DNA of 64,000 bases, taken from positions 124,001 through 188,000 of the forward strand of contig NZ_JADCKL010000003.1 of NCBI RefSeq assembly GCF_014982975.1, in the 5' to 3' direction. A program made the position numbers and the translations under genes. This document shows, one piece after another, positions 52,701-57,696 of the stretch (positions are counted from its first letter, which is position 1; every line of letters starts with the position of its first letter). The stretch is from Claveliimonas monacensis (GTDB lineage: Bacteria > Bacillota > Clostridia > Lachnospirales > Lachnospiraceae). Under the pieces are notes generated by a model. It was not told the DNA's origin. It saw nothing but the letters and a program-made list of their open reading frames with translations, and ran no database searches.

Positions 52701-53314
52701 GGAACCTGACTGCCCTGGGCTACGCGGATTTTGATGAGCCTGCAGGTATCAGCATCTATCCGAAGGATTTCGAGAGCAAGGATCAGGTGGTGAAGATCCT
52801 GGATGACTACAACAGCCGCATGGAGGAAGAAGGGAAGGAGGAGCAGGTCATCACCTACTCGGATATGATGGGAACGCTGATGAGCTCTGTGACAGATATT
52901 GTCAATGTGATCAGCTACGTGCTCATTGCCTTTGTGGCTATTTCCCTTATCGTATCTTCCATTATGATCGGTGTCATCACTTACATCAGTGTCCTTGAAA
53001 GGAAGAAGGAGATCGGTATCCTGCGGGCCATCGGTGCTTCCAAGCGGAACATCTCTCAGGTGTTCAATGCAGAGACCTTTATCATAGGAGGATGTGCGGG
53101 CCTGATCGGCATCGGTTTGAGCCTGCTGCTTCTGATCCCGGGCAACATGCTGATACACTATCTGGCCGGCACAGAGGATATCAGTGCTGTGCTGTCTCCT
53201 CTACCGGCATTTATCCTCATTGCGCTGAGTATCGTCCTCACTCTTCTTGGCGGACTGATCCCTTCCAGGAAAGCGGCCAAGAGCGATCCGGTGACAGCTC
53301 TTAGAGTAGAGTAG
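49772..53314 (+). CDS. Giant ABC transporter: ATPase fused to FtsX-type permease (MacB-like)
   Basis: The 1180-residue protein starts with a complete ATPase (Walker A GPSGSGKTT at 38-46, signature LSGGQMQRVAIARAL, Walker B ILLADEPTGALD). A first membrane helix follows near residue 265-290, then an extracellular region of about 750 residues, then three C-terminal helices with the FtsX motif KKEIGILRAIGASKRNI. Half of the extracellular part holds three repeats of about 64 residues (51834-52410). MacB-type systems transmit ATP energy to outer partners, for peptide export, resistance or wall enzymes. It is monocistronic, with AAGGAG before the start. Confidence 0.9.
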   Translation: MLQIKDICKEYRTGSLVQKALDHVSLNLRDNEFVAILGPSGSGKTTLLNIIGGLDRYDSGDLVIGCVSTKKYKDRDWDSYRNHTIGFVFQSYNLIAHQTILANVELALTISGIGKAERRQRAADALAMVGLGEQLHKKPNQLSGGQMQRVAIARALVNNPDILLADEPTGALDSDTSVQVMELLRKVAKDRLVVMVTHNPELAQEYATRIVRLRDGKIQEDSDPYEVDESKMEEPEHRNLGKTSMSFLTALSLSFNNLRTKKARTILTSFAGSIGIIGIALILALSTGVNDYIQNMEEETLSEYPLEIQSTGVDLSSMVDTGAGGQGESGEVNVIQMVTDTFSRMDSNDLESLKEYFESGESGIEDYTNAVEYSYNVTPQIYKINDSQVRQVNPDHSFDALGFGSSSSSSSMMSSMMSTDVFYEMPENASLYESQYDVKAGRWPENYNECVVVLTQGGSISDMLLYTLGLRDPLELDEMIQQFLNEEDVDTPESVGTYSYDDMIGTTFKLVNSADYYVYDSQYQVWTDRSGDQSYIRDLAENGEDLTVVGVVQPAEDGNAMMLQSGIGYPAALTKHLVEEAEDSQIVQQQLANPDIDVFSGEPFGEESSQGLDLESMFTVNAEELQNALSFDASAMTEGLSGSMGLSDSLSGGTMDLSKMIDLSAIEAQLPAMDGFDLSELGESMDFTVTPAQLSSLAEGLLNGYQAYASQNPATDYTKLGEAFVTYLNTDEARAILEENIREIIQAGGGATVTAEQLQDLLTRVLEGYRAYAQANGWTDSERFDEYLMVYLQTEEARVILESWAGEVFSSGIEIDITEEQLQKLASELAAGYQLYASQNNLPDPSKIQESFLAYLGTEQARQLMTAALAGMLDTEALEQQLTGAVRSYMASVMESGTAQALEGQITAAVQTMMGQITSGMESAMRTAAAQIGNNIQNALSVDPEAFQNAFEMNMDETELAELLMSFQSTETASCDGNLTALGYADFDEPAGISIYPKDFESKDQVVKILDDYNSRMEEEGKEEQVITYSDMMGTLMSSVTDIVNVISYVLIAFVAISLIVSSIMIGVITYISVLERKKEIGILRAIGASKRNISQVFNAETFIIGGCAGLIGIGLSLLLLIPGNMLIHYLAGTEDISAVLSPLPAFILIALSIVLTLLGGLIPSRKAAKSDPVTALRVE
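51834..52410 (+). repeat. Three ~64-residue internal repeats in the ABC protein
   Basis: The repeats begin near 51834, 52025 and 52218 (TVTPAQLSSL, TVTAEQLQDL, DITEEQLQKL). Each continues with a GYxxYA motif and a TxEAR/TxQAR motif about 20 residues later. They diverge in sequence but keep their period, suggesting an elongated helical stalk. Confidence 0.75.
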
Positions 53315-53356
53315 GAGCTATTTGAGCGAAAAAGGAAACGGACAATAGATAATAAA

Positions 53357-53397
53357 AAGGATATATCTGCTTTATGAGCAGTGCATATCCTTTTTTA
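53357..53397. terminator. Terminator between ABC gene and DtxR-like gene
   Basis: An 8-bp stem (53357-53364 with 53385-53392) contains an inner CTGCT/AGCAG stem and is followed by TTTTTT. It may serve both convergent genes. Confidence 0.8.
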
Positions 53398-53423
53398 CGC
53401 CTTTTTAATCGTTCGTTCATTCT

Positions 53424-53789
53424 CTATTTGATATGTCGCTTGATGGCCTCAAAGCTCTCGGCGCTGATCACATGCTCCATGCGGCAGGCGTCCGCTACGG
53501 CTACATCCGGGGTTACACCCAGGCGGATCAGCCAGGAGGAGATAAGCTGGTGCCGTTCATAGATACAGTCCGCTATTTCGCGGCCAGATTCTGTCAATGT
53601 AATGTAGCCTTCCGGGGATACCTGGATGTGCCCGCTTTCCCGCAGTTTTTTCATGGCAACGCTGACGCTGGACTTTTTGAAATCCAGTTCCGTGGCAATA
53701 TCTACAGAGCGGACAACAGGGTGCTTTTTGCTCAGGATCAGGATCGTCTCCAGATAATTTTCAGAAGATTCATTTGTGTTTATACTCAT
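53424..53789 (-). CDS. DtxR-family iron-dependent repressor
   Basis: The 121-residue protein has the DtxR/MntR winged helix (SENYLETILIL, VDIATELDFKKSSVSVAMKKL, YITLTESGREIA) and the dimerisation helices. Metal ligands visible are His80 (YERHQ) and Cys102, Glu105 and His106 (ACRMEH). Cys at that position is the DtxR/IdeR (iron) choice, whereas MntR has Glu. The position equivalent to MntR Asp8 is Asn. There is no SH3 domain, as in short clostridial forms. GAGGTG lies 6 bases before ATG 53789. It diverges from the feoA-feoB operon, which it probably represses with Fe(II). Confidence 0.87.
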   Translation of the reverse strand: MSINTNESSENYLETILILSKKHPVVRSVDIATELDFKKSSVSVAMKKLRESGHIQVSPEGYITLTESGREIADCIYERHQLISSWLIRLGVTPDVAVADACRMEHVISAESFEAIKRHIK

Positions 53790-53942
53790 CAGTTTCACCT
53801 CAGTTTTTTTCCTTCTTGCCGACAGCCCGGAAGGAGGACCTATTTTTTACAGTATAACATAAAAAAGCGGCCGGAGTAAACCTGGAAATGATGGTTATAA
53901 AGTATGCTCCGGAGAAGATAATATTTTTCTTTTAGAAAAGAA

Positions 53943-53973
53943 TTGACAAACAGAGCGAGTTAGTTTAAACTAT
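53943..53973 (+). promoter_or_regulatory. First feo promoter with overlapping iron-box palindrome
   Basis: TTGACA (53943-53948), a 17-base spacer and TAAACT (53966-53971). The -10 lies inside the perfect 12-bp palindrome TAGTTTAAACTA (53961-53972), preceded by GT to give a GTTAGT box. Confidence 0.6.
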
Positions 53974-53985
53974 CAAATGTTAGAA

Positions 53986-54015
53986 GTGACAAAAATAAGT
54001 TAGTCTTGTATACTA
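53986..54015 (+). promoter_or_regulatory. Second feo promoter with overlapping GTTAGT box
   Basis: GTGACA (53986-53991), a 17-base spacer and TATACT (54009-54014). A GTTAGT box with a matching ACTA arm spans 53999-54015 over the -10. Confidence 0.55.
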
Positions 54016-54049
54016 TAAATAAAATTATTCATAGAGGAGGCAGGATAAG

Positions 54050-54262
54050 ATGACTTTGCTGGAAGCCGAAGAGGGCAGGGAATATATCGTAAAGGGTATC
54101 GCGACGGAGGACGATGAGCTGGAAGCCTTTCTGTTTTCCCTCGGCTGCTACAGCGGCGAGCCCATCACTGTAGTCTCCCGGATGCGGGGAGGATGCGTGG
54201 TCTCCATCAAGGATGGCAGATACAATATCGATACTGATCTAGCGAAAGCTATTTCAATATAA
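54050..54262 (+). CDS. feoA: FeoA-type protein (second copy)
   Basis: The 70-residue SH3-like protein has the FeoA pattern (LLEAEEGREYIVKGI, EAFLFSLGCYSGEPITVVSRM, NIDTDLAKAISI). It is the cytoplasmic partner of the FeoB encoded downstream. GAGGAGG lies 9 bases before the ATG. Unlike the first copy, it does not overlap feoB; 87 bases containing another GTTAGT box separate them. Confidence 0.9.
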   Translation: MTLLEAEEGREYIVKGIATEDDELEAFLFSLGCYSGEPITVVSRMRGGCVVSIKDGRYNIDTDLAKAISI

Positions 54263-54302
54263 ATAAAAGGGGCGGCTGTTTTCGCACCGTCTCTGCACAA
54301 GA

Positions 54303-54317
54303 GTTAGTTAATTCTAA
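54303..54317 (+). promoter_or_regulatory. GTTAGT box between feoA and feoB
   Basis: GTTAGTTAATTCTAA, an imperfect palindrome. It matches the box at 57127-57141 (opposite orientation) in 14 of 15 positions. Confidence 0.55.
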
Positions 54318-54349
54318 TTGAATAAGAGATGAAGGAGGAGAAATGTGCT

Positions 54350-56350
54350 ATGAGAATTGCTTTTGCAGGAAATCCTAACAGCGGAAAGACAACCATGTAC
54401 AATGCGCTGACAGGCAGGAACGAGCGCGTTGGAAACTGGGCCGGTGTTACGGTGGAGCGAAAGGAGAGCCTTATCAGGAAGGCTTATTACGACGGAGCGG
54501 AGGAGCTGGTCGCGGTGGACCTGCCGGGGGCCTATTCCATGTCGCCGTTTACTTCGGAGGAGAGCATCACGAGCGGGTATGTGAAAAATGAACATCCCGA
54601 TGCGATCATCAATATCGTGGATGCCACAAACCTGAGCCGGAGCCTGTTCTTCACCACGCAGCTGCTTGAGCTTGGCGTTCCGGTGGTGGTAGCGCTGAAC
54701 AAGAGTGATCTCACCGAAAAGAAGGGAACAAAGATCGATGAAAAACTTTTGTCCGAGAAACTGGGTTGCCCGGTCATCAAGACTATATCCACCGCCTCGG
54801 GACATGAGGATCTGAAGGAAGTTTTGGCCCAGGCTGCGGCTCTTAAGGGGAAGGGACAGGATGCTCCCTATGTGCAGGCAGACATTGATCTGAAAGATAA
54901 AGCTGAGGTGGAGGCTGCGGACAGAAAGAGATTCGCGTTTGTGGGCGGCATCGTCAAGCAGGTAGAACAGAGGAAGGTCTTTACAAAAGATAAGAATTTC
55001 CAGGATAAGATTGACAGTGTGATCACCCACAAGATCATTGGTATCCCGATCTTTGCGGCTATCATTTTCCTTGTGTTTTACATATCACAGACAACTCTTG
55101 GCACATGGATCGCGGACTGGCTGGTGGCCTGGATCGAGACGTTCCAGGCGTGGGTCGGTGGACTGATGGAAAATGCCAATCCACTGCTGTACGCCATCCT
55201 GGTTGACGGCATTATCGGCGGTGTCGGCGCGGTAGTCGGCTTCCTGCCTCTTGTCATGGTCATGTATTTCCTCATCGCCCTTCTGGAGGACTGCGGCTAT
55301 ATGGCCCGGGCCACGGTCGTGCTGGACCCCATCTTCAAGAGAGTGGGGCTCTCCGGAAAATCGGTCATCCCTATGGTGATCGGTACCGGATGTGCCATCC
55401 CGGGCGTTATGGCTTCCAGAACGATCCGAAATGAGAGGGAGCGCAGGACAACAGCTATGCTCACGCCCTTCATGCCCTGCGGCGCCAAGATTCCCGTCAT
55501 TGCCCTGTTCGCGGGAGCGTTCTTCGCAGACGCATGGTGGGTGTCAGCTACTATGTACCTGGTAGGGATCGTGCTGGTTCTGCTGGGAGCCCTGCTCGTA
55601 AAGAGGATCACCGGACAGAAATACCGTAAATCATTCTTTATCATCGAGCTTCCGGAGTATAAACTTCCCAGCTTAAAGAGAGCGTGCGTATCTATGCTTG
55701 AGCGCGGAAAAGCGTACATTATAAAAGCCGGAACCATTATACTGGTGTGCAATACGGTGGTACAGATCATGCAGAGCTTCAACTGGCAGTTCCAGCTTGT
55801 GGCAGAGGGCGCAGAAAGCACCTCAATCCTTGCCAGCATTGCGCATCCGATCTCTATCCTGTTTATCCCCCTGGGATTTGGTGTGTGGCAGCTTGCGGCC
55901 GCGGCCGTTACAGGATTTATCGCAAAAGAGAATGTGGTGGGAACGCTTGCTGTTGTGTACGGCGTTACCAACCTGATCGACACAGACGAGCTGGCTCTGG
56001 TGGGCAGCGGGAACGAAGTGGCCACCATCATGGGACTGACCAAGGTGGCAGCCCTGGCGTACCTGATGTTCAATCTCTACACACCGCCCTGCTTTGCGGC
56101 TCTCGGTGCTATGAACTCTGAGATGAAGAGTGGAAAATGGCTGTTTGGCGGCATCTGCCTTCAGCTGGCTACAGGCTACACGGTGGCTTTTGCCGTATAC
56201 CAGATCGGCACACTCATTACAACCGGATCTCTTGGAACAGCCTTTGTTCCGGGAATGATCGCGGTCCTTGTGTTCGCGCTGATCATTATATGGAGAATTC
56301 GCAAATCTGACCAGGAGTTTGCGGCAGAATACAGCCTACACACCGCATGA
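54350..56350 (+). CDS. feoB: Ferrous iron transporter FeoB (second copy)
   Basis: The 666-residue protein has the GTPase domain (GNPNSGKT at 7-14, DLPG at 57-60, NKSD at 117-120) and the FeoB membrane core with two Gate domains (VIGTGCAIPGVMASR and TGFIAKENVVGTL regions). It lacks the His-rich linker of the first copy and is only moderately similar to it, so the two are separate types. It imports Fe(II). The start ATG 54350 lies 12 bases after AAGGAGG; ATG 54329 overlaps that site. A hairpin at 56373-56409 separates it from the next gene. Confidence 0.96.
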   Translation: MRIAFAGNPNSGKTTMYNALTGRNERVGNWAGVTVERKESLIRKAYYDGAEELVAVDLPGAYSMSPFTSEESITSGYVKNEHPDAIINIVDATNLSRSLFFTTQLLELGVPVVVALNKSDLTEKKGTKIDEKLLSEKLGCPVIKTISTASGHEDLKEVLAQAAALKGKGQDAPYVQADIDLKDKAEVEAADRKRFAFVGGIVKQVEQRKVFTKDKNFQDKIDSVITHKIIGIPIFAAIIFLVFYISQTTLGTWIADWLVAWIETFQAWVGGLMENANPLLYAILVDGIIGGVGAVVGFLPLVMVMYFLIALLEDCGYMARATVVLDPIFKRVGLSGKSVIPMVIGTGCAIPGVMASRTIRNERERRTTAMLTPFMPCGAKIPVIALFAGAFFADAWWVSATMYLVGIVLVLLGALLVKRITGQKYRKSFFIIELPEYKLPSLKRACVSMLERGKAYIIKAGTIILVCNTVVQIMQSFNWQFQLVAEGAESTSILASIAHPISILFIPLGFGVWQLAAAAVTGFIAKENVVGTLAVVYGVTNLIDTDELALVGSGNEVATIMGLTKVAALAYLMFNLYTPPCFAALGAMNSEMKSGKWLFGGICLQLATGYTVAFAVYQIGTLITTGSLGTAFVPGMIAVLVFALIIIWRIRKSDQEFAAEYSLHTA

Positions 56351-56372
56351 TCAGCTTGCGGATGACAAAAAA

Positions 56373-56409
56373 GGCAGTGGACAGAGTTGACTAGACTTTG
56401 TTCACTGCC
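56373..56409. other. Long hairpin after feoB
   Basis: A 14-bp stem with two G-U pairs (56373-56386 with 56396-56409) has a 9-base loop. No T-run follows on the + strand, so it may stabilise the feoB 3' end or attenuate rather than fully stop transcription. Confidence 0.5.
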
Positions 56410-56449
56410 TATATTAAGAACTGGAAGAAAGGATGGGGTGTGGAGTATT

Positions 56450-56824
56450 ATGGCAGATATCATTGCTCTGATCGTCATTGCGGCGATCGTCGCAGCTGCG
56501 GTTGCATATATGGTAAAGGCGAAAAAGAGCGGCGCAAAATGCATTGGATGTCCCGCCGGAGGAAGCTGCCCAAGCGGCGGTAAAATGCCGAAGAAGCACC
56601 TGGATGGCCGTGTGATCGGCAGAAAGACTATGAGGATATCGGGCATGCACTGCCAGCACTGCGCAGTGGCTGTGACCCAGGCACTGAATCAGATCGATGG
56701 AGTCCGGGCAGAGGTTGACCCTGTAAAGGGGAGGGCAAATATTGCCTTTGACAGACAGATTGATGAAGACATTCTAAAGAGTGCAGTGGAAAAAGCCGGG
56801 TATCATGTGACAGGCATCTCTTAG
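56450..56824 (+). CDS. FeoB-associated Cys-rich membrane protein fused to an HMA metal-binding domain
   Basis: The 124-residue protein starts with one membrane helix (residues 3-21) and the Cys motif CIGCPAGGSC of FeoB-associated Cys-rich (p12-type) proteins. A linker leads to a complete heavy-metal-associated domain (MRISGMHCQHCAVAVTQAL, residues ~62-124) with the CxxC metal site. The first half normally stands alone at 45-60 residues. The fusion suggests handing metal from FeoB to a cytoplasmic acceptor. ATG 56450 has GTGGAG upstream. It lies between feoB and the mini-Fur gene. Confidence 0.85.
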   Translation: MADIIALIVIAAIVAAAVAYMVKAKKSGAKCIGCPAGGSCPSGGKMPKKHLDGRVIGRKTMRISGMHCQHCAVAVTQALNQIDGVRAEVDPVKGRANIAFDRQIDEDILKSAVEKAGYHVTGIS

Positions 56825-56852
56825 TACTTACTTTGCTGTAGGAGGAGTCAGC

Positions 56853-57104
56853 GTGGACAAAGAAAAAGAACGTATTATTGCCAAATTGAAAGCCAACGGC
56901 TGCAGGATCACCAAGCAGCGCATGGAGCTTCTGGATATTATCATGGAGAATCGCTGCTCCAGCTGCAAGGAGATTTTTTACCGTGCGTCAAAGGAGGATG
57001 AGTCTATAGGGATTGCCACTGTATATCGCATGGTGAATGCCCTGGAAGAGATCGGCGTGCTCAGCAGAAGGATCGTCTATGAGCCGGAAGAGCCGGGAAA
57101 GTGA
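56853..57104 (+). CDS. Fur-type regulator reduced to its DNA-binding domain
   Basis: The 83-residue protein contains only the N-terminal winged helix of Fur (KANGCRITKQRMELLDIIME, IGIATVYRMVNALEEIGVLSRR). The C-terminal dimerisation half with the His/Cys metal sites, another 50-60 residues, is absent. It keeps a CSSC pair in the middle. The start is GTG 56853 behind GGAGGAG. It may bind DNA without metal sensing, depend on another partner, or be a remnant. The position after feoB argues for a retained iron-linked role. Confidence 0.8.
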   Translation: MDKEKERIIAKLKANGCRITKQRMELLDIIMENRCSSCKEIFYRASKEDESIGIATVYRMVNALEEIGVLSRRIVYEPEEPGK

Positions 57105-57126
57105 TAAGTTTTATCGTTAATCCTAC

Positions 57127-57141
57127 TTAGAATTGACTAAC
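57127..57141 (-). promoter_or_regulatory. GTTAGT box before the 28-aa / DUF6110 / P-type ATPase genes
   Basis: Read on the minus strand it is GTTAGTCAATTCTAA, one base different from the box at 54303. It lies in the gap after the mini-Fur gene. Confidence 0.55.
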
Positions 57142-57203
57142 TGGCTGCCTGAAAACTATCATAATTTATATCAACTCAGTATATTAGCAAAGGTAAGGGA
57201 GTG

Positions 57204-57290
57204 ATGAAGATGAAATCCCATAAATTCTGGGCATGGATGATGGCATTCTGCTGCGTCATGCTGTTCTATACTGGTTATAAACACAAATAA
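57204..57290 (+). CDS. 28-aa small membrane protein
   Basis: ATG 57204 opens a 28-codon frame: a basic start (MKMKSHK), one Trp/Met/Phe-rich hydrophobic helix with two adjacent cysteines (FCC), and a basic end (GYKHK). AAGGGAG lies just upstream and the stop is followed directly by the GGAGG of the DUF6110 gene, so it sits like a real operon member. I know no named family. It may assist the DUF6110 protein or the P-type ATPase. Confidence 0.6.
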   Translation: MKMKSHKFWAWMMAFCCVMLFYTGYKHK

Positions 57291-57303
57291 GGAGGCAGAA
57301 GAG

Positions 57304-57600
57304 ATGTTTGAGATTTCTAAATGTTTAAAATGCGGCAAAGGCCTTGGGATTTTTGCGGGAGGTGTACTGTTTGGCACCGCTGGCGTAAAGATCCTTGCAA
57401 GCAAGGATGCGAAAAATGTATACACAAAGTGCACAGCGGCTGTTCTGCGAGCTAAGGAGAGCGTTATGACGACAGTGACTACTGTGCAGGAAAATGCGGA
57501 AGATATCCTGGCTGAGGCAAAACAGATCAATGAGGACCGCGAAAAGGAAGAGGCGGCCTGTGTGCAGGAGGATGCAGAAGCTGCATCTGAAGAAAACTAG
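57304..57600 (+). CDS. DUF6110 glycine-zipper protein, FezA-like candidate
   Basis: The 98-residue protein starts with CLKCGKG and then a Gly-spaced hydrophobic segment (GIFAGGVLFGTAGVKIL, residues ~13-31), a glycine-zipper pattern suited to close helix packing in membranes. A helical part follows (YTKCTAAVLRAKESVMTTVTTVQENAEDILAEAKQ, quoted here as one region, residues 40-74) and an acidic tail. It matches DUF6110, found beside P1B ATPases. From memory, small proteins of this kind in fez clusters coat iron compartments; that link needs checking. AAGGAGG precedes the start. Confidence 0.75.
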   Translation: MFEISKCLKCGKGLGIFAGGVLFGTAGVKILASKDAKNVYTKCTAAVLRAKESVMTTVTTVQENAEDILAEAKQINEDREKEEAACVQEDAEAASEEN

Positions 57601-57630
57601 AACATAAGACCGAGAAGTCTGAAATAGAGA

Positions 57631-57675
57631 GGAGAAGGCGGAGCCCCACCGACAGATGGCTCCGCCTTCTCCTTA
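57631..57675 (+). terminator. Strong hairpin between DUF6110 and P-type ATPase genes
   Basis: A perfect 15-bp stem (57631-57645 with 57658-57672) has a 12-base loop and a weak TTAT tail. It is probably a partial terminator or stability element that sets the ratio of the two proteins. Confidence 0.65.
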
Positions 57676-57696
57676 TGAAAAATGGAGGGATCAAAG

